DNA from: Wyeomyia smithii
Taxonomy: Eukaryota > Arthropoda > Insecta > Diptera > Culicidae
Direction of reading: 5' to 3'
Length of the DNA stretch: 64,000 nt
Assembly: GCF_029784165.1 (NCBI RefSeq)
Contig: NC_073694.1
Coordinates: 28,730,506-28,794,505, forward strand
Below are positions 1 through 10,704 of the stretch, in pieces. Below the pieces are notes generated by a model that did not search any database, was not told the DNA's origin, and was given only the letters and a program-made list of their open reading frames with translations. The stretch's first letter is position 1. Each line of letters starts with the position of its first letter. The position numbers and the translations under genes are program-made.

Positions 1-159
1 CTTCGAGACCAGTTGAGAGCATATACGCTGCCGAAAAATCAATAATAAAGGTTGATTTTTTTGCTATTTGGTTTTTAGTGTATTCAGATTTGACAGTTCA
101 CGCGGGAATTCTGACAGCTGTCAAAGTCTAGTGTACTCAGTTTGGTTTGCCATTTCACC

Positions 160-1228
160 ATGAACAGACTTACGCCTGAACAACGCTTACAAATAATCGA
201 GTTTTATTACCAAAATTCGTCCTCTGTGAAAAATGTTTTTCTCGCATTACGACCATTTTATGGTCGTCATAATCGACCTACTGAGCAAGCTATTCAAGCT
301 ATTGTGACGAAATTTCAAACCAGTTTTACTCTGTTGGATATAAACCCACCAACACGTATACATAGAGTGCGTACAGAAGAAAATATTGCTGCCGTATCAG
401 CCAGTGTAGTGGAAGACCGTGAAATGTCAATTCGACGCCGTTCGCAGCAATTTGGCTTGTGTTATTCGACTACATGGAAGATTTTACGAAAGGATCTTGG
501 TGTAAAGCCTTACAAAATAAAGCTCGTACAAGAATTGAAGCCGAACGACTTGCCGCAGCGTCGAACTTTTGGTTAATGGGCCTTAGAACAACTTGCCGAA
601 AATCCACTTTTTTACCGAAAAATTGTGTACAGTGACGAAGCTCATTTCTGGTTAAATGGGTATGTTAATAAGCAAAATTGCCGCATTTGGATCGAAGAGC
701 AACCAGAGGCAATACAAGAATCGCCAATGCACCCAGAAAAAATTCACGGTTTGGTGCGGTTTACACGCTGGAGGCATCATTGGCCCGTACTTCTTCAAAG
801 ATGATCAAAATCGCAACGTTACGCGCTCGCTATCGTGCGATGATTTATGATTTTTTTTGCCGGAAATGAAAGAGGGTCTTGTTGACATGTGGTTTCAGCA
901 AGACGGAGCAACGTGCCACATATCGCGCGAATCAATGGGCATATTGCGGAATGAGTTCGATGAGCAATTCATCTCACGAAATGGACCGGTGAATTGGCCG
1001 CCTAGATCATGCGATTTAACACCGCTAGATTATTTTTTGTGGGACTACGTTTAGTCTCTCGTCTATGCGGATAAGCCAACAACAATTCTAGCCTTGGAAG
1101 ACAACATTACACGCGTTATTCGCGAGATACCAGCCGAAATGCTCAAAAAAGTGACCCAATATTGAACTTGTCGTATGGACCAGTTAAAACGTAGCCGTAG
1201 CCAACATTTGAATGAAATTATCTTTTAA
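160..1228 (+). pseudogene. Decayed mariner-like (IS630/Tc1/mariner) transposase, DD41D-type spacing
   Basis: Remnant of a cut-and-paste transposase. The N-terminal helix-turn-helix half (start MNRLTPEQRLQ; an ATG at 142 is also open) reads cleanly to a TAA at 574-576. The DDE half continues past that stop with VYSDEAHFW (first Asp), QQDGATCH (second Asp) and CDLTPLDYFLW (third Asp). I count 41 residues between the second and third Asp, which points to a DD41D-like mariner lineage; that name is inference. Breaks: a stop at 574-576, a one-base frameshift in the A-run at 737-742, another in the T-run near 849-856, a stop at 1052-1054 in place of the residue after DYV, and a TGA near 1162. It cannot make active enzyme. 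I could not see terminal inverted repeats, so the element ends are undefined. Confidence 0.85.
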
Positions 1229-1254
1229 AACTAAATGGTCAGGTGTAAAAGTTC

Positions 1255-1790
1255 GAAGGGCCTCCAATCCCCAAAATCAACTGTAAACAGTGTACTGAAA
1301 GAGTTCAATGAAACTCTAATGCTGGATCTTGTTGATCTTAGCAACCTCAGAAGAGGAACGATTGTCAAGCAGCTACGACTGAAAGTCTGCAGAGTAGTTT
1401 AGACGAACCCTGGGATCAATCTGCGCGATTTGTTCTCGGCACCGTACCCTGTACGACGAATCTGTCGGCGTGAAGGACACCGGTCGTTTCACGCCAGCAA
1501 GTACCCGCACAGAACCCTCAAGCACCCCCAAATTGCCCAGATTGTCGTCCAATTGAAAAATATTGGGCGATAATCAAGAGCAAGTTGATGAAAAGTGGCA
1601 GAACGATAAAAAACCAGCTGATTTACAGAGACAAGAAGGGAGAAAATGGTGGATCGAGTTGACAGTTGCACTGTGCAGAAGATGATGGGCAGGGCCGTCG
1701 TCATACTATTTTTCCGAGTGGGTAGTAGGGAATAGGGAAGGCTCATGGGTGACAAAGGCGTACATGAACATAATTTTACGAAAATTTTAC
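1255..1790 (+). pseudogene. Tc1/mariner transposase fragment (carboxy-terminal part)
   Basis: Degenerate plus-strand remnant of a second Tc1/mariner transposase. Early on there is PKSTVNSVLKEFNETL, a typical HTH-region string. After many lesions the reading frame gives PPNCPDCRPIEKYWAIIKSK, the block around the catalytic glutamate (RPIE) of D37E-type mosquito elements. A further stretch resembling WW..V.SCTVQKMMG follows. Most of the central catalytic domain is missing. The overlapping minus-strand ORF at 1489-1803 is a shadow. The family is fairly secure from the RPIEKYWA block; the boundaries are not. Confidence 0.6.
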
Positions 1791-1966
1791 AGTGCATCAA
1801 CAATGGAAGCCATTGGAATGTTTAAGAGAAAATAGATTTTCGAATTTTGTTCAGTAGTAATGTTTGCATTAAAAATAATTTAAAAAAAATTTCGGATGGT
1901 GGTAGCAAAAAACCAAGACAGATAATTGTTTTCAATGAATTTACCATGGAAGGTAATTATATAAGC

Positions 1967-2899
1967 TCACTTGCAAAGCAATTCCACGCCCTTGCGAGTA
2001 GTCTTCCGGGAGTTTACCGGAACATTCGCCATGGTGGACGAAAACATGCGTGTGAGTATATTTTTGAGTTCTCTCTTCGTTTTATTTATCAATTCCTCCT
2101 CAAGTTATGCGACAAAATTGTTGGAGTAGGTCTTACGCTTCTGGTTCGCCCAGAAACTCTGGATGGGACGCACCCTGGGTATCGCATTGATTTTCAGCCG
2201 CTTCAACTCCTTTAACGATTGCTTCGAGTGGTGGGCCGACACCAAATCCGGCCAGAGCACAGCGTCTTCGCTCTCATGGTATTTCTTGATGAACGACTCA
2301 ACTTCGTACTATAAATTTCCCCGTTCACGGCCAGTACGTACCTTCTCGCTGATTGTCAGCCACAGAAGCACCTTCTGTGGGAAATTAGTATGTGAAATGA
2401 AATTCACCTCAGAGCTTACCTTCTTCGTGGGGGAAGTAAAATACGGAGCGCCCTGCCAGTCATTGCCAGATAGGTCTCGACGACGACCATCATCGGCGAC
2501 TCGCCGAAAAAATCGACTCGACCATATTATTCAGCCGCTGCCACTGCGTCATTGCCTGCAGCTCCGAGACCAATGGACGGGACTGCCGCTTTCTGATGAC
2601 CATGTTTGCCAGGTACTTTTCCACTGTTTGGCCGGTTGCTGGCCTGTTGTAGCCACTTTTCCCTTGGTCTTCCTCTTCAGCATTCTCTGGAGCTTCTTGT
2701 GGCTCATGGTCTTCGGCCGTCCGGAACCGGTCTTTCTTTCGATGTTCTAATTGTAGTCCAACAGTGCCAAGATGTTGTAGATACCGAAACAAGCGTAAGC
2801 GGAGTCCCTTTTCCGCACGATGTCCGCGTTCGACGCGGCAGGGTAATGTTCTTTGATCGCGCATACTTCTGAGCGGTGTAGCTTCACTGTTTTTGCCAT
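1967..2899 (-). pseudogene. ITmD37E-type mariner transposase pseudogene
   Basis: Read on the minus strand from an ATG at 2899 (MAKTVKLHRSEVCAIKEHYP) through a frame-broken HTH region. Next come the readable block RQSRPLVSELQAMTQ.QRLNN and a catalytic block PDLVSAHHSKQSLKELKRLK. The last block is RPIQSFWANQKRK, and the tail ends VPVNSRKTTRKGVELLCK at a TGA (1967-1969). The RPIE glutamate has become Gln. The distance from the PDL Asp to that position is only about 28 residues, not 37, so a small deletion removed the usual PPNVPQ segment. At least three frame changes are needed to follow it. It lies beside, and opposite to, the fragment at 1255-1790. The match to the mosquito D37E lineage is from recognised motifs. 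Confidence 0.75.
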
Positions 2900-3993
2900 T
2901 ACGGTTAGAGTTCGAGTCAATTTTTTCTCATGGGTTACTATGTTTGATGATGTATGGGTAGATTCGTCAGTGCGTGTAATGGTAAACCCATGAAAAATCG
3001 GCATTTTTTAAGCATTTTCTTAATTAACGTTAGGGCTAAACAATTTTGTCTTCTCGAAAAAAGTGTCCATCCAAAATTTGAGCCTAACCGAACTTCTGAT
3101 ATAGTTTCACTTACAGTCGTGAAAGTCTTACATTTTTGACCAGCCTTAAAATGCACAAGAGTTTCCGAAATCGAATTTTCGAGCCTTTAGAGACACTCCC
3201 AGCTCGAACATTTCTTACATCGATCAAAGAAGTGTAAAATGATCCTTTTCCAGAGAAACTTTACAACTGCACATAAATTTGTAGATTTATAACCTCTCGC
3301 TCAACGATATCCATGAAAAAATCTGTCGTTCGCAACATTACATTTTTTTTTGGGTTTTGTCAGATAGTTCCGTGTGGGTAAGTAACCACATGGATATTTT
3401 CCGAGTGGGTGCTACTACCCATACTACCCACATGAACCGCCGGCCCTGATGATTGGCGGTATTAAATGAAAAGTGCGTGAATTCATCCGAAACTGAGATG
3501 AACATTTTTTCTGTAGTTTTTCCTTTGAAGGTCAATAAATTTGCTGCAAAATGATATCTCAAGATTTTTTATACGTGTTTTTTTGACGAAGATATGTGTT
3601 TGATATTTTGTTCGACCAATTATCTAATGGATCAAGTTTAAGTTTGTAAACCATATTTACTTGCTATGGTGATAATGTTTCACATGTCTTATTTGCAATT
3701 TATGTCATTGATAGAATATTCATATTCCTATTTTTCTTGTTCGGATTTTGTCATTACTGTAATTATTATTCTCTGTGTCGGCACTGTCATTGTAAGCTTT
3801 GCAATTTCTGTCATTCTTGTCGGTCATTTTCGCTTTTCTTTTTGGCTTTTTTTTCACAAAGATTTTACATAATTTCAATATTTTGAAATTTATAGGTTAT
3901 AGAATTTGTGATATTTCTTTTGATATTTCTCATATTCATATTGGTATGGATTGTAATTTTTTTAGTTTAGTCGTTTATTTTGGCATTTTTATC
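2900..3993. other. AT-rich non-coding stretch
   Basis: No gene recognised. A stretch near 3,400-3,440 (ttttccgagtgggt...) resembles one at about 1,708-1,725 inside the plus-strand mariner fragment, so part of this is probably flanking transposon DNA. From about 3,680 the sequence becomes very T-rich with loosely repeated tcattt/tttgtcatt words. Open frames at 3666-4050 translate to low-complexity hydrophobic residues and are not credible. Confidence 0.6.
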
Positions 3994-4001
3994 GTTTTTG
4001 T

Positions 4002-4977
4002 TAGGGTTTGCATTATTCCCGGTCATGGATTTCCCGGGAAACGGGAATGAAAAAACTCATTTCTCGGGAATTCTCGGGAACCGGGAATGAAAAAAAATCT
4101 TAGCAAAAATGAGATTTCAAATAAAGTTTGTTAAAAGTTTGTAAAAGGTAAAAGGTATCAAACAATCGTTTACAATTTCATCATCAATTCGCATGAAAAA
4201 CGGATTGAAAAGAGAAGGTTTCAGGGTTTTTATGCGATTGGCCTTAGATCCGCTGACAATTTTTCGTCAAGCCCAAATAATGTAATTCCCTTCTGTAAAA
4301 CTTTGCTTAAGATCGCTGATCACCGCTGGTGTCTCATTTCAAAAAAACTTCTAAATCACAGCTTTTGCTACATTTCATTAGAAACTGAAGAGTCTAATAC
4401 TTTTAGTTTGTTGAAGATAAAGCTGAGTGTTTGGCAGGCAGGTTTCAGAGCATTTGAATGCCTACGTAATAAAGGTGATCGCGGCCATGACCCAAGTTAC
4501 ACTGACTGAGTTTTGTTAATTTATTTATTTCTGGTCGCATTGATTTACGTTTTTTTTATCAATTTACAGGTTTCAAAGTTTTTTGTCAATAAACAAAGAA
4601 AAAATCAAGCAATTATGCGCTTAGTAGTAAACTCATAAGCAAAAAAAGACATAAGACGAAGAGAATATTTCTTAATTTTTCGTTTACTAAATAAGACAGC
4701 ATATATTTCTGACAAATAATTTAAGCAAATAATTTGATATTACACGGCAAGCAAATATTGATCGTTATTTCAAGCTAATATTTGCTTCATATAATGCACA
4801 CTTTGAAGCTGTTTTACACTTCTACGATGTAAGTTTCGTGTTTTGATACGATATTTAATTTTATTGCAATGTTGTATGGAAAATTTTTCAAGGAGCTCGG
4901 GATTCAATATTTCTATTCCCGGGAAAAAGGTAAAAAAGGTAATTCCCGGGAAATCATTCCCGGGATTGCAAACCCTA
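4002..4977. mobile_element. Non-autonomous hAT-type element (976 bp) with GC-rich ends
   Basis: Inverted termini start TAGGGTTTGCA and carry several copies of the palindromic word TTCCCGGGAA just inside (4016-4086 and 4913-4965). The flanks are a perfect 8-bp target duplication, GTTTTTGT, at 3994-4001 and 4978-4985. An 8-bp duplication with TAGGG/CAGGG-like ends is the signature of the hAT superfamily. The interior is AT-rich without a transposase. It sits inside the T-rich stretch that continues on both sides (tgtcattt words), which supports a clean insertion. Confidence 0.85.
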
Positions 4978-4985
4978 GTTTTTGT

Positions 4986-5400
4986 CTTTGTTATTATTTC
5001 TGTCATTTATGTAATGTCGTCAACTTTTTGGTCATTTATTATGTGTGTTATTTGTATTTTTTAACTTTTTCGATTTACTTAAATAATATTAGTCGCTTCT
5101 CTTATTTTTAGCGTTTGTCTCATTTGTGTAAATACATTCATTGTCGTTTCTTCTGTATCAATTTGCAATTTTCAGTTTTTTCATATTATTTTTTTTTATA
5201 TTATTTGTTTAAGTCACGTTTTTGCATGTGCGCCATTTTCATCATTTTCGTTGTTTTTATGTTTTTTAGCATTTTTTTGAAAAAAATCTTGTAGAATTAA
5301 TTTTTTGTTGCCATTTGAGTGTTTTCAACAAATTTTAAAAGTTTTATAAATTTGAAAATTTCTCGAATTTAAATAAAAATTTTAGAACATTCTATCATAA
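4986..5400. other. T-rich non-coding stretch
   Basis: Continuation of the T-rich host sequence interrupted by the hAT-type element. It is dominated by repeated tcatttt/tttttg words. No coding or RNA gene is visible. Confidence 0.6.
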
Positions 5401-8400
5401 CATAAATTCAACTTCCCATTCGCGCTGAATCCTTAATTTCTAAGCATTTTTATCACGGAATTCAATCTATCGAACCTTCCTTGTCTGCTTCACTTTTCAA
5501 ACTGCAATCCAACTGGAAAGCAATTCGAGCAGTTCCAATTAACCTCCGACCAAGAACGGATTTTTTTCCTCGATTCCCTTGTGCACTTTTCGCAGAAGGA
5601 TCAACCAAAAAGGGAACGAAATCCTGTTTCTTATTGTTTGTTAGTTTTTGGTCGACGGAAGAAACGTAAAAGATTTTTGTTCCAATAGCAGCGACAATTC
5701 GATTGCTCAAATATTAAAAAAATAATTTGAATAAGTTTTCGGTTATTCATGGCAATTTGTCTAAACTGCAAGACAGTTGGAACCCATCATCGGAGCAGAA
5801 GCGTAAGGATGTTTCAATCTCCGTTCTCCATCAGTGTCCGGGCTCAATCTTCTGCAGTAAATCCTGCCACTTCATTATGCAACTCTCGTGTGCAGCACAT
5901 CCATTATGCGAGGCAAGTGTGACATTTAACACTTGCAGCCTTCGTAGGAGGCTAGAAGAATGAGAAAGTGTGATCAGGATCAGCTCTCGGCCTGACTCGG
6001 TTCGACTTTCGTTCGAAAGATGATCCTGGGTGCTAAACTTTCCTTTAAGAAATGGCACGATCTAGGGGTAATGCGATACCCCGCTCTCCTGATGGATGTC
6101 GTTTGTTCGGACCCTGCGAGTGGATTAACTATTATAGACGGAGGATCGGGGTTTCGTGGAAATGCTGATGATGATGCAAACGATTCTCGCTTGTCATCAC
6201 TGTGCTTTAACGAAAGCTATAATTTTGGAAGATCGATCAAATTTATTCCATTATTAATCACACTGCGCAAACTTTTGATGGACATTCTGTGTTTTTGAAT
6301 TAAAATTCCATTTGATTAGATGCAAATGACTTCCAGGAGCGGAACGAAAGCGGTCGATATTAAATTCTGGGTGCAAAAATTGGGTGTTCTGGCTGAATTA
6401 TGGGCGTTTGAATCGATTTCCTCTTGGGAACCGGTTTTGAAGCATGATGATGATGCTGCCGATACTGTGACGATAGGCCGTTTGTCATTTTTATTAGACA
6501 CTCCCGCTGTGGTTCGATTTAAGGCAGATTTGCATGCCTCTGAAGGTGTTTGGGAGTCCGTCGGACGACACGCGTTTCACTTAGCGTTATAAATTATTAT
6601 TTGCAGGTGGCGAGCACGTGCTAAATGGTAATCACGAAGACGCTTTGAGATTATTCTAAATGTTCTTCGGAGAATTACAAATTAAATTTCAAACAAATGG
6701 ATTTCGTGTATCGATTGTAAATCAATTAATTCTTGTGAAATAAAAAATTCGACGGATTTTGACACCTTAGGCTGGGATAATCGATACTCGGAATTCAATC
6801 TTTCGATCTCATAAAACGAGGCGCTGTTGAGAGGAATCGAACTGCATTCAATCGAACCGAAAGGATTTATGGCGTTCCGCGAACCCGGCTGGCCCGCCAT
6901 AAAGCAATCGAAACCATCAAAGAGGCCCTAATTCGATCCTAATTGGTATCCACCCAGTTGAGAGGATCAAATTCCCAGTTCGCTTTTTTATGAACTCGAA
7001 CATAGTTGCAGGGATCATCGGTCATCAATCAAAGTGCCGCCGACGCTGCCGCTGGTTCCACCTGACACCTCGAGGCCGAAAAAGGATCCGAACGGTGGCC
7101 ACTCGTGTATGCCGATCATTTATCATAATCGCGTTGTCTTGCCAGCAAGGGGTGCCCTTTGACGCGCCTTTTATTAGCATGAAAAGTTCAATTATTTCCT
7201 CCATGCGGCGCTTTGATCCTAATTGACCTGAATTACATTAGAGACTCGCGGTATGTCTTTATTAGAGTGCAACTCTGAAGAAGCCGTCTCAGCGGGTTTG
7301 AACTCTAATCAATCATGTACGGCTGAAGGTTCCCCGCGAGGAATTCACAGCTATTCACAAAAGTCATAAAACTAGAACAAAAATCCTGCTCCACCCACCA
7401 ATATCTGTATACCCGAGTTCGCAGAACCTTTTGCCCATTAGGATCCATTGTGCGTTTGTCACCTCTTCGGTAGATCGACACCTTCGATATGCATCGAAAG
7501 GTTTTTTTGTTCCTTCCTTAATTCACGCTTGATTTGCGTTTTTTCTCAATCTCACTCTCACTTGTGCCGGACAAGTCGGCTATTGTTGTCCAGATGTCCA
7601 CCAGCTCCGGGTTTTTGCTTTCGTTCGTCACGGTACTGATCAGCGCTATGCTCGGACTGTCCAGTCCGGGTGGGTGGTACTTCGGGTTCTCTCGTCGGGG
7701 AGCGGGAAAGCGTGAAAACAACATTAGCAAAACAATCGACCCCGGACAATGGTCACCGATGTAATTAGCAGTGATCTTCTGCAGTTGCGGTGCATGGAAT
7801 TTGCCGGTTTCTTATGTTTTTGGCCTTCTTCTGCCGTTGGTCGAAGGAGGGAGTGAGGATCAGCAAATTAGTTCAAACAATAGCGCTGAAACATGAAAGG
7901 TTGCTCGGAGGTGTCTTAAGACGAAATGGATCCCTTTGTGGCCGCGTCTGTATCGATGAGCGGATCAAAGAAATTAACCTGGATTAAGACATTCTTCCAG
8001 TCCGGCGAGCGTATTCGCTTGGCGGTATGCAAAAATCGAACTTCTTACATCTGTGATAGGAGGAGCCAGGATTAGAGCCAGAAAAAAAAAGAAAGTGCAA
8101 TAATTGAAATTTGTGTAATCCGGCTCAACGGGAGTAAGATTTAAATTGGTTGGCTGAACTTCTTCGAACTAGTACAGAGCGAGCCCGAAGCATGAAATTG
8201 TGCAACTCGGGCACTCGTGCGGTACTTGGCGAGGCTTCAAAGAACCGATCAACTACAGGCGCTGATTGCGGTGAATCGATAGGTTTCATTAGTGTGCGCC
8301 GGTGGGTCGAAGAATCGGGCTATTGCGGGGCTCGATTGCGATCTGCGGTGTTTGGATTTGTGGTATTATTTTGGCACACAGAACGTTTTGTTTTTTTTTC

Positions 8401-8480
8401 GTGAGTTTTTTGTTCCGTTCAATTGTTTTTGGTGTAGCGAACTAAAGTTAGAGACTAACTGCGTTCTGTATGCATATTGA
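5400..8480. other. GC-richer unique sequence, candidate cis-regulatory block
   Basis: About 3 kb of sequence with clearly higher GC and complexity than its neighbours and no recognisable transposon or long ORF. The short frames here (62-92 codons) overlap on both strands and show no known domain, so I do not call genes. In mosquito and fly genomes such islands around a developmental regulator are often conserved enhancers. That reading is inference; no alignment was possible. It contains the paired E-box/N-box described separately. Confidence 0.35.
6603..6621. promoter_or_regulatory. Adjacent proneural E-box and class-C/N-type box
   Basis: GCAGGTGG (6603-6610) matches the Achaete-Scute/Daughterless preference GCAGSTGK. 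GCACGTGC (6614-6621) follows three bases later and resembles Hairy/E(spl) repressor sites. In Drosophila such combinations mark proneural autoregulatory and sensory-precursor enhancers. The octamer GCAGGTGG alone is expected about twice by chance in 64 kb, so only the pairing is suggestive. Confidence 0.3.
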
Positions 8481-9271
8481 TCAAAGTGAGAAGTAATTCC
8501 CGTTTTTTTTTAGCTTGATATGTTTTCCTTTTCACGTGTTATGTTCATAATCCTTCAAAATGATAATATACAAATAGAAAAGTGGGTAATTTAAATGACA
8601 GAATAATTGTCACAAAAAATAATTCTTATGGAAGCTCTTTCAAAATTGTTTTTTTTTCTCACAAAAATTTTTAAAAATCTTTAAGTACCGATAAAATGGA
8701 AAAAAATAACGATGAAAAAACATCTATTTCAACGAGCAAATCACGTGACAAAACCGATTTGAGTGTTTTTACGCGTCTGTTTATTTCGACGATCTGTACT
8801 AACCCCCTTTTTTATCCAGAACGTTTTTGTACCTTTGTAAACATTATTTTTTATTTTGGCTGATGAGACTTGATTTTTGGCCGGTTCTTTAACTCGTAAC
8901 TCGATTGTCTGTGGAAAAAAACTGTGAAATATGCGATAAAAGAATCTACGTGCTCAAGTTATACCAAAAACCTAAATATTTTTTCATATATTTTTGGGAT
9001 TCGCATAGTTTTTTTGATAACAACCTATTCATTGTCATGCATTGAAGTTGTCACATTTATTGTCGAAAGTTGAATAAGGAAATAACATTACGCGTAGAAA
9101 AAAATACACTAGAAGTGAAGCATTATGGTTTAAACTTTGATTACAAGTCATAGAGTCTTTGAGTTATTATATTTTTGTCAACAAATGCAAAATATTTTTT
9201 AAATTCTATTCAAACAAGCTGGTGTTAAGGATTTTATTTAAAAGTTATGGCAAAATTCACTTTTTTGCGAA
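8481..9271. other. AT-rich non-coding stretch
   Basis: Nothing recognisable: homopolymer A and T runs, no long ORF, no repeat pairs seen. Confidence 0.6.
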
Positions 9272-9567
9272 GTTTAATGGGCTCTGTGAGTCAAATAACT
9301 GAATACAATGCTGAACTAAATCATGCAAAATATTCGAAAATAACCGTGCAAAAATGAAAAAAAAAAAACGGAAATTGTGGGAGCTGAACAGATTTGCAAA
9401 AAGGTGGTTTTCCAGCTTGAAAAAGTCATTTTTTACGTTCGAGCAACCAGTAAACAAATTTTTAGACGAAATGTTCGGCAAAAATACTATAAATAGGATT
9501 ATTTCCAAATTTAAGGTTGAGCACCTTAGCTTTTGCAACATCGGTTTTTTTTTCGGGACATTCTACT
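9272..9567. repeat. Diverged direct repeat, copy 1
   Basis: Begins GTTTAATGGGCTCTG and aligns over about 300 bp with the copy at 10,180-10,490 (908-bp spacing). Shared words run through to CAACATCG near the end. Many substitutions and small indels separate the copies. ORFs across it (9257-9541 minus, 9354-9569 plus) are the products of A/T runs. Probably two fragments of one uncharacterised repeat family. Confidence 0.7.
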
Positions 9568-10179
9568 AATCATGGTCCAACACCCTTTTTATATTCACAA
9601 CGTAGGTCAAAAGCGTAGTACATGAATATGTATCTCTTTTTTACAGGGCTGGCTCGGTTATGCTACGATTCATTGATCCAGGATTCGATTATCCTTTGAT
9701 TCGATTTTCGAGGAATAAAATCACAGCCAGAATGACATATTTTGAAGGTTAAACATGTCTCGTATGTTGTAAATTGCTTATGAGTATAAAATACAATTTC
9801 AGCGTTTTTAGCTTTTAAGAAACTGGAAGCCGTCAAATGAAAATCTTCTAGACGCTTCTAGACGTGATACTGGTTCTGTATGGCTATAATCAATATTTGA
9901 ATCACTATTTAGGAAAATTATACGCACAAACGGCAAAATAAAACACTGTGCAATGGAGATATTGAGCTTTAGTGGTGTTTTTGACAAAATGCATAGTTTT
10001 CCCTTACATGTAAAAACGCAAATATATCAGCCCCCCGATAAGATATCAAGGATCTTTTTTCATGTAAATTTTTGTCTTGAATTCCGCTTTGCAGTAAAAA
10101 TTTCAATTCTTGGTTCAAAAAATTTTTTTTATGTGTTTTAAAGGGTTTTATCTGAAAATTATTAGAAAATTTTTGTGAT
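9568..10179. other. Non-coding spacer between direct repeats
   Basis: AT-rich. Part of it (about 10,060-10,160) may be a weakly matching upstream extension of the repeat. No gene seen. Confidence 0.5.
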
Positions 10180-10490
10180 GTTTAATGGGCTCTGGGAGTC
10201 AAATAATTGAATGCGATGCTGAACCAAACCATGCAAAATATTCAAAACAACCCCACAAAAATGAAAAAATATATGGAAAAAATTAGGAATCGAACAGAAT
10301 TGAAAAAAGTGCAAAAGAGTGGGTTTGTAGCCGAAAAAAGTGATTTTTTCATAAATTACGTTTGGGCAACCTAAAAACAATTTTTTAAAAAGTCGAAATG
10401 TTCCACAAAAATGCTATAAATAACATTATCTTTCAATTTAGGGCTGAGCACTTGACTTTTTCAACATCGATTTTTGGGACAGCCTACTGC
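10180..10490. repeat. Diverged direct repeat, copy 2
   Basis: Second copy of the repeat at 9,272-9,567, in the same orientation. It starts GTTTAATGGGCTCTG and ends around TCAACATCGATTTTTGGGAC. Confidence 0.7.
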
Positions 10491-10704
10491 ATAGGTCTCT
10501 AGGATTGATCTCACTTGAATACTGTTTGATTGTAATTAAGTTTGGAGCAGTTAACTATTTATTCTAAAAAATTAATCTAAACTAAGAACAAGGTATAATT
10601 TCTCTAACTTATTCGATTAATGTAACTCGGGTTTGATCACTCTGTGCGCGGTACTAATGTAATATGTTGACCGTTGCCTGGTCTCAAGTATACTGGAGTG
10701 GGAG

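Noticed and set aside
2163..2872. Plus-strand ORFs of 195 and 88 codons
   Set aside because: They are antisense to the minus-strand D37E transposase remnant.
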